From: Pseudohongiella sp.
GTDB taxonomy: Bacteria; Pseudomonadota; Gammaproteobacteria; Pseudomonadales; Pseudohongiellaceae
Assembly (NCBI GenBank): GCA_030651695.1
Contig: JAUSCD010000015.1
Span: forward strand, 62,001-126,000
Reading direction: 5' to 3'
Length of the DNA stretch: 64,000 nt
Below are positions 1 through 9,325 of this stretch, one piece after another (the first letter of the stretch is position 1; each line of letters begins with the position of its first letter). The notes under the pieces were generated by a model. The model worked only from the letters and a program-made list of their open reading frames with translations, was not told the origin of the DNA and ran no database searches. A program made the translations under genes and the position numbers.

Positions 1-848
1 GATGAACTGCCTACTTCCTCATGATCATTACACACCAGCAGTGAAAACTGATCTGCTCGCGCTTCGTGTGCACTTAGCATGGCTTCCAGGCTGATGTAAC
101 AACTGAGCAAATTATCCAGCCGGGCCGAGGCAATAAAATCCTCGTTCAGCCCCACCATCGCTGGCGGCTGCGTATCATAAAAATATAACTCGTGGCCGAG
201 CACTTTGTGCATCTGACTGATGCCGTGCTGTTGCTGCAGAGCCTGCGCTATAAACTGATCAAACTCAAAGCGACCAGCGTCCAGCATGGGCATCGCGAGC
301 AGCGGCGGCATATCTTTTTGCGCATTGATGCTTCGGTTCTGGTTGGCTTCCCGGTCAAGATGGATAGCCAGGCTGGGCACTGTTGCAATTGGTTTTTGCC
401 AGTTCAACAGGGCTGACTGCATGGAGCCGTCTTCAAGCTGGTATTCAACCCGACCTGCCAATGACAGATCACGATCAAACCAGGGGGCTAACAAAGCTCC
501 CCCATAAATTTCGACTGCAAACTGCACTGCAAATGCCGACTGCATCACGGCATTGGGTTTGAGTTTCAGACAGGGGCTGTCGGTGTGCGCGCCGGTCATG
601 CTGAAGCCGCTGAGTGCAGGATCACCCTGCCCCAGACGGAACGCAATAATGGAGGAACCATTGCGCTGGACCACGTATGAGCGGCCGGATTTGAGCTGCC
701 AACTGGCTGACTCGTCCAGCAGTTCAAAACCGGCCTCTTCAAGACTGGCGGTCATGGTCTGCACCGCATGGAACGGCGTCGGGGACTGCTGCAGAAATTT
801 CAGCAGCCCCCGGTTAAACGCGTGTTTGTCCACTTGATCTATATCCAC
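1..848 (-). CDS. apeB: M18 family aminopeptidase (3' end outside window)
   Basis: Partial gene; the first 282 codons are visible and the C-terminus lies beyond position 1. M18 enzymes are cytosolic dinuclear-zinc aminopeptidases that remove N-terminal, often acidic, residues. Visible family hallmarks are SPTPFHAV near residue 22, the zinc ligand motif GAHTDSP (about 86-92), ARLDNL (Asp about 245) and the catalytic/ligand pair in NDHEEVGSS (about 274-282). The reading frame begins immediately after the stop of the FKBP gene, at GTG 848 or GTG 833; both keep the conserved SPTPFHAV, and neither has a strong ribosome site, so the start is uncertain. Zero spacing to the FKBP gene suggests cotranscription. 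Family assignment is firm from motifs; substrate is not. Confidence 0.9.
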   Translation of the reverse strand, partial: MDIDQVDKHAFNRGLLKFLQQSPTPFHAVQTMTASLEEAGFELLDESASWQLKSGRSYVVQRNGSSIIAFRLGQGDPALSGFSMTGAHTDSPCLKLKPNAVMQSAFAVQFAVEIYGGALLAPWFDRDLSLAGRVEYQLEDGSMQSALLNWQKPIATVPSLAIHLDREANQNRSINAQKDMPPLLAMPMLDAGRFEFDQFIAQALQQQHGISQMHKVLGHELYFYDTQPPAMVGLNEDFIASARLDNLLSCYISLEAMLSAHEARADQFSLLVCNDHEEVGSS

Positions 849-1547
849 TTATTGGGGATTTACTTCAAGCAGCTCAACATCAAACACCAAGGTGGAAAAT
901 GGAGGAATCGGACCTGAGCCGCCCGTGCCGTAAGCTAATGCAGCGGGAATCACCAGTCGCCACTTGTCACCCGGCTTCATCAGCTGAAGACCTTCGGTCC
1001 AGCCCGGGATGACCTGATTAAGCATAAACTGGGCTGGTTCGCCGCGTTCTATAGAGCTGTCAAAGACTTCGCCATCGATAAAACGACCTTCGTAGTGCGC
1101 AAGCACCGAATCAACCGCGGTTGGGGAGGTGCCTGATGCGGCACCGGATTCCAGCACTTCATACTGCAATCCTGATTCAGTTGTCGTTACACCTGAACGC
1201 TGACCGTTTTGCACAAGGAAGGCTTCGCCTTCGGCGCGGGCAGCATCAGCAACAGCCTGCTGCTGGTCCATCAGTTGCTGCTGGAATGTCATCAGTGCAG
1301 CCATCATCTCATCGTCAGTCATTTTGGACTGATCAAGAATGATGTCTCGAAGACCGGCAATAAATGCGTTCAGATCTATCTGATCTGTCAGACCTTGCAT
1401 GACCAGGTTCTGACCGATGTTTACGCCAACGCTATAGCTGATCTGGTTACGCTCTACCGTAAGATCGACATCCTGAGCTTGAGTCTGGGCGCCAAACATC
1501 AGCAGCGATACCGCCAAGCCTAGGCCTGTGGCACGAAATTTATTCAT
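849..1547 (-). CDS. Periplasmic FKBP-type peptidyl-prolyl isomerase (FkpA/Mip-like)
   Basis: 232 aa. An N-terminal signal peptide ends near AQTQAQD (about residue 25). It is followed by the helical FKBP N-terminal dimerisation region with the typical ISYSVGVNIGQNL start, then a C-terminal FKBP domain (about 120-230) with HYEGRFIDGEVFDSS, the VIPGWTEGLQLM segment and the LAYGTGGSGPIPPFSTLVFDVELL end. Proteins of this architecture catalyse cis-trans isomerisation of prolyl bonds and act as periplasmic folding chaperones. The start at 1547 gives a clean signal peptide. It lies directly upstream of the M18 aminopeptidase gene. fkpA and fklB types cannot be separated from sequence alone, so no symbol is given. 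Confidence 0.93.
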   Translation of the reverse strand: MNKFRATGLGLAVSLLMFGAQTQAQDVDLTVERNQISYSVGVNIGQNLVMQGLTDQIDLNAFIAGLRDIILDQSKMTDDEMMAALMTFQQQLMDQQQAVADAARAEGEAFLVQNGQRSGVTTTESGLQYEVLESGAASGTSPTAVDSVLAHYEGRFIDGEVFDSSIERGEPAQFMLNQVIPGWTEGLQLMKPGDKWRLVIPAALAYGTGGSGPIPPFSTLVFDVELLEVNPQ

Positions 1548-1739
1548 AATAGGTTCCTGTTAGAGGCATGGGTTCTTAAACGCCGGTCAGTCTAAACCCT
1601 GTGCCCGCGTATTTCCAGTGCGCAGTTTTCGTGTGCAGCGCCTGAGCCAGCCCTTGCAAGGACCGTGTGCGGGCAAGGCGGCTTTCGTGCACAGGCATCA
1701 TGGAGTATGCTGCGCGATCAATCAGGGGAATCAAAGTTT

Positions 1740-2279
1740 ATGTTGTTATCGTGCCGCTCAGGTCATGGCCTGAAATCAGCAACTATTACCATCGCGCTGG
1801 TGACTCTGGTATTGCTCAGTGGTTGCAGCCGTAAATTCAGCGTCAGTCTGAACGAGCAGTTGTTGTACGACCCCCGCCCGGGAAACATGCTGGTTCAGGT
1901 CGCAGACGCCGGGCTGCAAAGCTGTATCAATGTGCTGATGCGGGATCGCTCGCTGACTGATCCGGCGTTGGTTCAGGTGCTCGCCTGCCCTGCGCTTGAG
2001 ATTGAGTCGCTGGCGGGTATCGGTCAGCTGACCAATCTGCGATTTCTGGACGTTGCCGGCAATCTGCTCAGCAATCTGGATGGACTTGGTGGATTGAGCA
2101 ATCTCAGCTCCGTCCATGCGCCGGATAACAGACTGCTGGATGTATCGGCGCTGCTATCGGTGCCAACACTCAGCAGTGCGGTACTGACAGGCAACCATCA
2201 GATTCCCTGTGTGCAGCTGGAAACACTGGCGGCGCGTCTGGGGGGCAATCTGCTTAAATCGGAAGGCTGCATTCCATGA
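1740..2279 (+). CDS. Small leucine-rich-repeat lipoprotein
   Basis: 179 aa from ATG 1740, chosen because AGGGGA lies about 10 nt upstream and because it gives a lipoprotein signal with lipobox LLSGC (Cys at residue 29). A longer reading from 1665 adds an unconvincing hydrophilic lead. The mature part has a short unique region (about 30-90) and then three to four leucine-rich repeats of about 22 residues (ESLAGIGQLTNLRFLDVAGN, then LLSNLDGL, LSNLSSVHAPDNRLLDVSALL), closing with two cysteines (IPCVQLE and EGCIP). The repeats resemble internalin-type LRRs, which usually bind proteins. It is likely an envelope-anchored binding protein; no function is known to me. It is divergent from the FKBP gene and convergent with miaE. 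Confidence 0.8.
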   Translation: MLLSCRSGHGLKSATITIALVTLVLLSGCSRKFSVSLNEQLLYDPRPGNMLVQVADAGLQSCINVLMRDRSLTDPALVQVLACPALEIESLAGIGQLTNLRFLDVAGNLLSNLDGLGGLSNLSSVHAPDNRLLDVSALLSVPTLSSAVLTGNHQIPCVQLETLAARLGGNLLKSEGCIP

Positions 2280-2295
2280 GCGGGTGCCAGGCCAA

Positions 2296-2919
2296 TTACT
2301 GAGCAGGCACTCCGCTGTGAAATCTGAACTCGGTGTCCGGTGACTGGATCATCTCGCGCTCTGCTGCCATAAACACCTGCAGTCGGGCATTGATATCCTC
2401 GTCACTTAATTGCCTGGCCAGCTCCAGATAGTCCCTGAAATGCCTCGCCTCTGAACGCAACAGACTGCGATAGAATTTGCCGAGCTCGTCATCAAGTAGT
2501 GGCGCAAGACACGCAAAACGTTCACACGAACGCGCTTCAACAATTGCCCCTACCAGCAGCCCGTCAATTAAAGCGCCCTGATGGTCAGTTCGCATCAACG
2601 CGCGCAAACCCGCAGCGTAACGTGACGCCCCAATGCGCTCGTAATTGATACCACGAGCCGTCATCAACTCAACAACTTGCTCAAAATGCAACAACTCTTC
2701 GCGGGCTAACTGAGACATTTTTATCAACAGCCCGGTGTGGCTGACATGACGGTACATGAGAGTCATGGCATTAGAGGCCGCCTTCTTTTCACAGTTAGCG
2801 TGATCAATCAGCATCAGCCGCTGATTCTGCAACGCCCAGTCAAGCCAGGCCTGCGGCGTCTGGCACGGTAAAAATTCTTGCAGTTGCTGCATGGCAGCCT
2901 GAGTAATATATCGGCTCAT
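2296..2919 (-). CDS. miaE: tRNA-(ms2io6A37) hydroxylase
   Basis: 207 aa, the usual length of MiaE, a ferritin-like diiron enzyme that hydroxylates the isopentenyl group of ms2i6A at position 37 of tRNAs reading U-starting codons. The four-helix carboxylate ligands are visible: Glu in DHANCEKKAA (about 43), Glu and His in REELLHFEQV (about 73-78), Glu in VEARSCERF (about 128) and Glu/His in SEARHFRDY (about 155-160). It lies 14 nt upstream of rmuC on the same strand (transcription leftward, so rmuC precedes it), suggesting a shared transcript. Confidence 0.93.
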   Translation of the reverse strand: MSRYITQAAMQQLQEFLPCQTPQAWLDWALQNQRLMLIDHANCEKKAASNAMTLMYRHVSHTGLLIKMSQLAREELLHFEQVVELMTARGINYERIGASRYAAGLRALMRTDHQGALIDGLLVGAIVEARSCERFACLAPLLDDELGKFYRSLLRSEARHFRDYLELARQLSDEDINARLQVFMAAEREMIQSPDTEFRFHSGVPAQ

Positions 2920-2933
2920 TTCTTAACATTCAC

Positions 2934-4241
2934 TCAATGAGTTTTATCAGAATCAATGGGATCTGAGGCGCGGTCAGGATCGCTTTGTCTTGCCAGTTCC
3001 AGGCGCTCTCTGGATTGCTGTTTATTGGCGCGCGCGCCCAGTTCACGCAGATTTTCCGCACGACTGACTAGGTTCCCGCGCCCGGACTGCAGTTTGTTCA
3101 TGGCAGCATCATAACTACGACGGGTGGTGTCTATTTTTTTACCAAGCTCATCCATGTCTTCCGCAAAATTTACAAACTTGTCGTACAGCGCACCGGCCTT
3201 GTTGGCGATATCCAGAGCGTTGCGGCTTTGATGTTCATAGCGCCATATATTCTGAATGGTGCGCAGGGTTGCCAGTAAAGTAGACGGGCCGACCAGCACG
3301 ATATGATGATCAAAGGCAGAATTAAACAGACTGGCATCGTGCTGTAATGCCAGTGAAAAAGCGGGTTCAACGGGCATAAACAACAACACAAAATCCAGTG
3401 AGTTCAGTTGCGGCAGGTTCTGATAACGCTTTTCACTGAGTTGCTTGATATGTGTTTTCAGTGACAGCACATGCTGTTGCAGAAACACTTTTTTATCTTC
3501 TTCTGTTTCTGCCGAACAATAACGTTCGTAGGCGGTCAATGAAACTTTGGCATCCACGATCACCTGCCGGTTATCAGGCAAATAAATCAGCACATCAGGC
3601 TGACTGCGTGACATCCGACCCTCGTCGGCAGCATGAGGCTGCGAGGCCGACAAAGTGCGCTGGGTTTCGTATTCCCTGCCCTCGGTCAGACCTGAGGCTT
3701 CCAGTATTGAACTGAGAATGAATTCGCCCCAGTTGCCTTGTGTTTTGTTATCACCCTTGAGTGCCCGCGTCAGATTTACAGCGTCATCGCTCAGACGCAG
3801 ATTCAGGGCCTGCAGATTGCGCAATTCTTTTTCGAGAGAAAATCGCTCGCGTGCTTCGCGACTATAAGTTTCTTCAACTTTTTTCTCAAAACTGGAAATT
3901 TTATCCTGCAGGGGCTGCAGCAAAGTACTGAGCCCCTGCTGGTTGTTTTCGGTCAATCGCCGTGATTTTTCGTCCAGCACATCTGCCGCCAGAAGCTGAA
4001 ACTGTTGTTTCAGATCTTCTCTGTCCGTCTGTAACGTTCTGAATTTATCTTCGCCGTGACGACGCTCCTGCAGCAGTTGCGTCTGCGCCTGAATCAGCTG
4101 TTCCCTCAGGACCTGAAGATCAGAGCTTTTGAGTCGATAGGCACGATAACAAACCAGCCAGCTGACAAAGGCGCCGGCCAATGTGGCCAGCGCCACCATC
4201 AGCACCAGCGTTAATGTTGGCACTGACAGGATGGACGACAT
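2934..4241 (-). CDS. rmuC: RmuC family DNA recombination protein
   Basis: 435 aa. An N-terminal transmembrane helix (about residues 8-30, LTLVLMVALATLAGAFVSWLV) precedes a long coiled coil (about 35-165), then the conserved RmuC nuclease-like domain with GNWGEFILSSILEASGL and the DVLIYLPDNRQVIVDAKVSLTAYERY signature of PD-(D/E)XK-like folds, then a charged C-terminal coil. E. coli RmuC limits inversions at short inverted repeats; its biochemical activity is not well established. The gene begins just 1 nt from the stop of bamC, so it is probably part of the dapA-bamC transcript, which reads on into miaE. Confidence 0.92.
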   Translation of the reverse strand: MSSILSVPTLTLVLMVALATLAGAFVSWLVCYRAYRLKSSDLQVLREQLIQAQTQLLQERRHGEDKFRTLQTDREDLKQQFQLLAADVLDEKSRRLTENNQQGLSTLLQPLQDKISSFEKKVEETYSREARERFSLEKELRNLQALNLRLSDDAVNLTRALKGDNKTQGNWGEFILSSILEASGLTEGREYETQRTLSASQPHAADEGRMSRSQPDVLIYLPDNRQVIVDAKVSLTAYERYCSAETEEDKKVFLQQHVLSLKTHIKQLSEKRYQNLPQLNSLDFVLLFMPVEPAFSLALQHDASLFNSAFDHHIVLVGPSTLLATLRTIQNIWRYEHQSRNALDIANKAGALYDKFVNFAEDMDELGKKIDTTRRSYDAAMNKLQSGRGNLVSRAENLRELGARANKQQSRERLELARQSDPDRASDPIDSDKTH

Positions 4242-4242
4242 G

Positions 4243-5310
4243 TCAGATGAGATTATCGTTGATGGTGCGGATCAGCAAATCCTGCTCATAAGGAGCGGAC
4301 TGGCCACTGACAGTGTCTGCCCGCACCCGGATAGCACCGTTTTCACCCACCAGGCGGACCACAAAATCCACACTGCTTTCTTCATTTCGGCCGCGGCCGA
4401 ACAGACGTCCGAAGAAGCCCGGAGTCTCGGCACTCTCGGAACCGGTAAAGCTCACATTGATGCGACGCTCATCGCGATCCGATTCCAGAATTTCGATATT
4501 TGCGTTATTGATCGCTTGTGTGAGCTGACTCCACGCGCGGTCAAAGTCCAGCCGCAGTTCCAGTTCGGTATTGCTGGCACCAGCATCTACCAGACTTGCC
4601 TTGCCCTGCAACTGAATGCTACCAGCCAGCATGGACACGGACGATGCGCGGTAAATGTCAGTACGGTCGGCCAGGTACAGGGAAATTGACGCCAGAATCA
4701 TGGTTTCACGTTCCAGGTTTTCAGATACCTCGGGCCATTGCATCACCATTCCGGGTGGCGTTTCGCCGTTATCGTCCATATGCTGAACATATATTTCAGA
4801 GTTGCCTGCATGCAAACCCGGTTCAATCCGCACACGGTATTTGTGTCTCAGGTCAGTATCAGCCTGCGGCAGCCAGGCAGTTTCCATCACCCCGCGTACC
4901 GGATCTTCCATGGCCAGCTGGACATTTTCTGTGAACCAGTAGTCACGCAGGCTCGGCCAGACCTGGCCAGCGGTTGCACCAATCACGATCCATGAACGAT
5001 CTCCAAAACGTTGGACAACCACTCCTTCGCGGATGCGGGTATCAATCGGTTTAGGTGCCGGAGGTGTGATGTACAGCGCTCTCTCGCCCGGTGTCAGATC
5101 AGGAATCGGGTAAAGTTCATCAATAGTAAAACTGTCCAGCTCAGGCGGGATATTCATCGGAGGGGCTATGACGGCCTTCAGATATTCATCTTCGCGATCA
5201 CGCAGCCAGCCATCTTCGCCGCCGATACCCAGCCAGGAGCACGCAGATAAAGCACCGGCAGCCATCATCATGACAGGAGCACGCAGGGCAAAACGATTCA
5301 TTACTACCAT
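4243..5310 (-). CDS. bamC: Outer-membrane assembly lipoprotein BamC
   Basis: About 355 aa. BamC is a lipoprotein of the BAM complex that inserts beta-barrel proteins into the outer membrane. The start at 5310 puts the lipobox LSAC at residue 24. An upstream ATG at 5346 overlaps the dapA stop as ATGA but would give an unusually long signal region, and Met at 5301 is a third option. After the lipid Cys there is the extended N-terminal stretch (PPELDSFTIDELYPIPDL) that in E. coli BamC lies along BamD, then two helix-grip domains, the first around QRFGDRSWIVIGATAGQVWPSL and the second around LELRLDFDRAWSQLTQAI. The gene order dapA-bamC is as in E. coli, but no purC follows. Confidence 0.88.
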   Translation of the reverse strand: MVVMNRFALRAPVMMMAAGALSACSWLGIGGEDGWLRDREDEYLKAVIAPPMNIPPELDSFTIDELYPIPDLTPGERALYITPPAPKPIDTRIREGVVVQRFGDRSWIVIGATAGQVWPSLRDYWFTENVQLAMEDPVRGVMETAWLPQADTDLRHKYRVRIEPGLHAGNSEIYVQHMDDNGETPPGMVMQWPEVSENLERETMILASISLYLADRTDIYRASSVSMLAGSIQLQGKASLVDAGASNTELELRLDFDRAWSQLTQAINNANIEILESDRDERRINVSFTGSESAETPGFFGRLFGRGRNEESSVDFVVRLVGENGAIRVRADTVSGQSAPYEQDLLIRTINDNLI

Positions 5311-5342
5311 CTTTGTAGAACCTGTTAGGTGATAACTATTGC

Positions 5343-6218
5343 TCATTCGAGACCTGCGTGCCGGATCGCTTCACGCAGCGGTATGTGGTACGCGTTATTT
5401 AAAGGAACCAGTGGCAAGCGTATGCCGCTTTCAATTGCACCCAGCTCATGCAGCGCCCATTTGACAGGAACCGGATTTGATTCCAGAAACAGGGCATGGT
5501 GCAAACCGGCCAGGCGTGCATTCAGCAAGCTGGCTTTTTCTTTTTCACCGGCCAGCGCCAGTTTGCATACTTCATGCATCTGAGCCGGCGCCACATTGGC
5601 AGTAACAGAAATATTACCTTTGGCGCCTGCCAGTATCAGATCCAGCGCAGTCGCGTCATCGCCGCTGTAAATGGCAATACGGTCCGCACACAAACTGATG
5701 ACCTGCTTGCCCCGATCAAGATCCCCGGTAGCTTCTTTGATGCCAACAATGTTTTTTAAATCGGCCAGACGTGACACTGTTTCCGGCAGCAAGTCCACCC
5801 CTGTACGGCCCGGGACATTGTAAAGAATCTGAGGAATATCAACTTCCTCTGCTATCTTTTTGAAATGCTGATAGAGACCTTCCTGACTGGGTTTGTTGTA
5901 GTAAGGTGTTACCAGAAGACAGGCGTCTGCACCCAGATCGAGAGCAGCCTGAGTGTAAAAAATTGCCTCTGCTGTAGAGTTTGAGCCTGTTCCTGCAATG
6001 ACCGGAATACGGCCGTTGATGGTTTTTACGCAGCGCTCAATAACCGCGCAGTGCTCTTCCAGCGTCAAGGTTGGCGACTCGCCAGTTGTACCCACCACAA
6101 CAACGGCGTCAGTACCACTTTTGACGTGCCACTCCAGCAAGCGATCAAATGCCGGATAATCAACATCGCCATTTGGCAACATGGGTGTAACGATGGCGAC
6201 AATACTGCCCTGTATCAT
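5343..6218 (-). CDS. dapA: 4-hydroxy-tetrahydrodipicolinate synthase
   Basis: 291 aa, the standard length. DapA condenses pyruvate with aspartate semialdehyde, the first committed step of lysine and meso-diaminopimelate synthesis, in the cytosol. Key residues are visible: GTTGESPTL (Thr of the catalytic triad), YNVPGRTGV with the catalytic Tyr and the Arg of the substrate site, and the Schiff-base Lys in VGIKEATGD (about residue 161). The start MIQGSIVAIVTPM is canonical. It overlaps or closely abuts bamC downstream. A 158-bp gap separates it from the permease gene, so dapA probably has its own promoter. Confidence 0.97.
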   Translation of the reverse strand: MIQGSIVAIVTPMLPNGDVDYPAFDRLLEWHVKSGTDAVVVVGTTGESPTLTLEEHCAVIERCVKTINGRIPVIAGTGSNSTAEAIFYTQAALDLGADACLLVTPYYNKPSQEGLYQHFKKIAEEVDIPQILYNVPGRTGVDLLPETVSRLADLKNIVGIKEATGDLDRGKQVISLCADRIAIYSGDDATALDLILAGAKGNISVTANVAPAQMHEVCKLALAGEKEKASLLNARLAGLHHALFLESNPVPVKWALHELGAIESGIRLPLVPLNNAYHIPLREAIRHAGLE

Positions 6219-6376
6219 TCAAAACCTCATCAAATTGGCCGCACCAGATTTGGGCCATGTTCAAAATATGTCCCGGCAACAGGCTGCCGACTTTAACACA
6301 CAGCAACCCCCATGGAAAAACCCATCATGCAGAAAGCCCGGAGAAAGTGCAGACTGTCCTGCTTTCGGGACACCGA

Positions 6377-7453
6377 CTACGAAGGCGGCGATGGTCCCTC
6401 GAGATTCTGATACGTAGGCCAGGCATTTATAATAGCCTTGATAAGCGTAGCCAGCGGGATCGCAAAAAACACACCGGCCAAGCCCCACAATCCACCAAAT
6501 ACCAACACTGCTGCGATGATGGCTACCGGGTGCAGATTGACCGTCTCCGAGAAAATAATCGGCACCAGAACATTGGCATCCAGCAACTGGATTACTGCAT
6601 AGGCAATCAGGACCGTTACAAATTCACTGCCAAAGCCCCACTGCGCATACGCAACAGCAGTGACCGGGAATATAACAACCGCCACGCCGATAAAGGGCAC
6701 AATCACCGATAAACCCATTAACACAGACAGCAATAACGCATAGTTAATTCCAAGCAAGACAAAAGTCAGATAGCTGACACCGCCAACAATCAGAATCTCC
6801 AGTGCTTTGCCACGAACATAATTGGCGACCTGTACATCCATTTCTGCCCAGATACGCTGCATCAGCGGTCGGTGCCGGGGCAGCATGCCGGACAGCCACC
6901 TGACGAGTACCTGCTTGTCTTTCATGATAAAAAACACCAGAACCGGCACCAGAATAAGGAATATCAACCAGGAGAATACATTGGGAATACTGGCGATTGA
7001 ATAGGTCAGAATGGACTGCCCAAAAAGGGCAACCTCGTTGCGTAATCCCCGGATAAATTCCTGAATCTGTTGTTCAGTAACCAGATTGGGGTAGTGCTCA
7101 GGCAGGACCAGCAACAGCGCCTGCCCCTCACTCAGCAAACGCGGCAGCTCATTGATCAGCCTTGCGAATTGACTCCACGCCTTGGGAAGCACGAGTAGCA
7201 GCAAAGTCAGAAAACCACTGATAAAGAGCGTGTAGACAATTACCACGGATATCAGGTAACCCACCCCGAGGCGTTGCAAGCCGTTGACCAGTCCCTGTAG
7301 CAGATAGGCGACAATCACAGCGACAATCAGAGGAGCAATGATTGATCCTATTGTCAGCATGACAAACAATGCCGCCAGCAGAATCAGGGTAAATATTACG
7401 GTCTCTTCATCATGGAAGTATCTATCCATGAATCCACGAAAAAATTTGCGCAT
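6377..7453 (-). CDS. AI-2E family permease (PerM-like)
   Basis: 358 aa with about seven to eight hydrophobic segments: two near the N-terminus (about 18-50), one at 58-85, a soluble loop (about 90-150), then several between 155 and 345. This is the AI-2E/PerM topology. Motifs such as YLLQGLVNGLQRLGV, a central VLVFFIMKDK and the C-terminal LDANVLVPIIFSETVNLHP fit the family. Members have been linked to export of autoinducer-2, sodium or protons; the substrate here cannot be read. Its start lies 6 nt past the tusA stop, so the pair probably forms one operon. Confidence 0.88.
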   Translation of the reverse strand: MRKFFRGFMDRYFHDEETVIFTLILLAALFVMLTIGSIIAPLIVAVIVAYLLQGLVNGLQRLGVGYLISVVIVYTLFISGFLTLLLLVLPKAWSQFARLINELPRLLSEGQALLLVLPEHYPNLVTEQQIQEFIRGLRNEVALFGQSILTYSIASIPNVFSWLIFLILVPVLVFFIMKDKQVLVRWLSGMLPRHRPLMQRIWAEMDVQVANYVRGKALEILIVGGVSYLTFVLLGINYALLLSVLMGLSVIVPFIGVAVVIFPVTAVAYAQWGFGSEFVTVLIAYAVIQLLDANVLVPIIFSETVNLHPVAIIAAVLVFGGLWGLAGVFFAIPLATLIKAIINAWPTYQNLEGPSPPS

Positions 7454-7459
7454 GGACTA

Positions 7460-7693
7460 TCAGCCTTTTTTTATCCAGTAGCTGTAGGTATCTGCGTCTT
7501 TTTCAAACGCGAGAATCTGATGCCGGCTCTGGCTGACGAACGCGTTGAAGTCACGTTCCGAGGCCGGATCGGTGGCGATAACTTTCAAAACCTGCTCCGT
7601 AGCAAGCGCGTTAAGCGCCAGCTTGGCTTTTAGCAACGGCATCGGACATTGCTGGCCGCTGACGTCTAGCTCCTGATCTGCTGAAATATTCAT
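7460..7693 (-). CDS. tusA: TusA/SirA sulfur-carrier protein
   Basis: 77 aa from ATG 7693; longer readings up to 7765 add non-conserved sequence. TusA receives persulfide sulfur from cysteine desulfurase IscS and passes it towards TusBCD/MnmA for 2-thiouridine in tRNA, and towards molybdenum-cofactor assembly. The CPMP motif holding the active-site Cys is present (SGQQCPMPLLKAKLAL, about residue 15), followed by a two-layer sandwich. Neither candidate start has a good ribosome site. It is adjacent to the PerM-like gene and divergent from bepA, an arrangement common in gammaproteobacteria. Confidence 0.88.
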   Translation of the reverse strand: MNISADQELDVSGQQCPMPLLKAKLALNALATEQVLKVIATDPASERDFNAFVSQSRHQILAFEKDADTYSYWIKKG

Positions 7694-7832
7694 GGGCGGC
7701 ATTTTAGCAAGCAAAACAAAGAATTGCCTAGCATTCAGTTGATCTGAAATTTTCAGCAAAATCAATCAACAAGCGCTTGGAATTATTTGTGATATTATCG
7801 GTCTAAGTTCTCAGTAGCGTTGTAGTTGTCTA

Positions 7833-9293
7833 ATGAGTATGCGTAGATTTGTACAGTTCAGCAGGATCGCGGCCAGTATTCTGGTTCTTAGTCAGGCTCC
7901 GGTCGCCCTTGCCCAACCCCAGTTGCCCACACTGGGGGATCGGATTTCTGGCATCTTCTCTCTGGAGGAGGAGCATCGTCTCGGCCGCGATTTCCTGCGA
8001 TCTGTCCGTCGAAGTGCACCCACTATCAACGACGCGCTACTAAACGATTATGTGGTTAATTTTACCCACAATCTTGCAGTCCACAGTGATCTGCAGGATC
8101 ACCGGCTCGCCTTCATCCTGATCGATAGCCCCGCTCTTAATGCCTTTGCGGCGCCTGGCGGGATAATTGGTGTTAACGGTGGCCTGTTCCTGAATGCTCA
8201 CACTGAAGGTGAGTTCGCATCAGTAATGGCACACGAGCTGGCACATGTCAGTCAGCGGCATTTTGCACGCAGTGTCGAGGATGCCGAACGGCGCCGCATC
8301 CCCGAACTGGCGACACTGCTTGCCAGCGTTATCCTGATGGGCAGCGGCAGCAGCTCCGGGCCGGCCGCTGTCATGGCCGCACAGGGCAGAGCGATCGAAA
8401 ACCAGCTACGCTTCTCACGTCAGAACGAGCAGGAGGCTGACCGTATTGGCCTGCGCACAATGGTGAATGCAGGCTATGATCCGAACGACATGGCCAAGTT
8501 GTTTGAGCGCCTGATGGATATGAGCCGCTTCTCCAGTCGCCCGCCAGAATTTCTGCTGAGTCACCCGGTTACTGAGTCAAGGGTTTCTGACGCGCGCAGC
8601 CGCGCGACACGTTTACCCGTGCGCGCCGTTGACAATGGAATCGAGTATCACCTGATGCGCTCTCGCATGCAGGTTCACTATGAAGCCAATAAAACCACTG
8701 CTGTCGACAATTTCACTCGCGCTCTGGCCGCAGCCCGCACCCCTACTGATGAGGACATCAACCGCTACGCACTGGCTGTCGCCTATCTTGCAAACAAACA
8801 GCATGCGCAGGCTCATGAGGCACTGGATATACTTCTGGCAAAAGAGCCCAATCGCATTACGTATGTGGTGACCAAGGCAGATGTATTTACTGACTCCGGT
8901 CAACCGCAGGCTGCGCTGGACTATCTTGAGCGGCACCTGCGCATCAACCCGAGCAACCACCCGTTGACGATGGCGCATGTCAGCGCCCTGCTGGCGCGGC
9001 AAGACTTTACCGGCGCAGTGCGCGTGCTTGAGCGACACGCGGTGGCTCGTCCCGAGGATCATGACCTGTGGTATCTGATTGCAGAAACTCAGGGGCAGGC
9101 CGGAGATATCAGTAAGGTCCACCAGGCGCGCGCCGAATACTTTATTCTCACAGGAGATTTCCGTAGCGCGCGTGAGCAGCTCAATTATGCTCTTCGCATA
9201 GAAACCGGCCGTGACAACAATTTGCCTCTGGTCAGCCGGCTACGTCAGCGTGTGTCGGATGTGGAAGCCCTGCAGCGCCGGACACAAAGCTGA
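7833..9293 (+). CDS. bepA: Periplasmic M48 metalloprotease / chaperone BepA
   Basis: 486 aa, the size of E. coli BepA (YfgC). A signal peptide ends near VALAQPQ (about residue 28). The zinc peptidase domain follows with the HEXXH site in MAHELAHVSQRH (about 133-144) and the third ligand Glu in QNEQEADRIGLR. The C-terminal half consists of tetratricopeptide repeats (about 290-480). BepA degrades or helps assemble stalled LptD and other outer-membrane barrels at the BAM complex, so it is functionally linked to bamC in this window. It is divergent from tusA and convergent with nadA. Confidence 0.95.
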   Translation: MSMRRFVQFSRIAASILVLSQAPVALAQPQLPTLGDRISGIFSLEEEHRLGRDFLRSVRRSAPTINDALLNDYVVNFTHNLAVHSDLQDHRLAFILIDSPALNAFAAPGGIIGVNGGLFLNAHTEGEFASVMAHELAHVSQRHFARSVEDAERRRIPELATLLASVILMGSGSSSGPAAVMAAQGRAIENQLRFSRQNEQEADRIGLRTMVNAGYDPNDMAKLFERLMDMSRFSSRPPEFLLSHPVTESRVSDARSRATRLPVRAVDNGIEYHLMRSRMQVHYEANKTTAVDNFTRALAAARTPTDEDINRYALAVAYLANKQHAQAHEALDILLAKEPNRITYVVTKADVFTDSGQPQAALDYLERHLRINPSNHPLTMAHVSALLARQDFTGAVRVLERHAVARPEDHDLWYLIAETQGQAGDISKVHQARAEYFILTGDFRSAREQLNYALRIETGRDNNLPLVSRLRQRVSDVEALQRRTQS

Positions 9294-9325
9294 TCACCCC
9301 CGGGCACTGCGGCACTGATTTCTGA

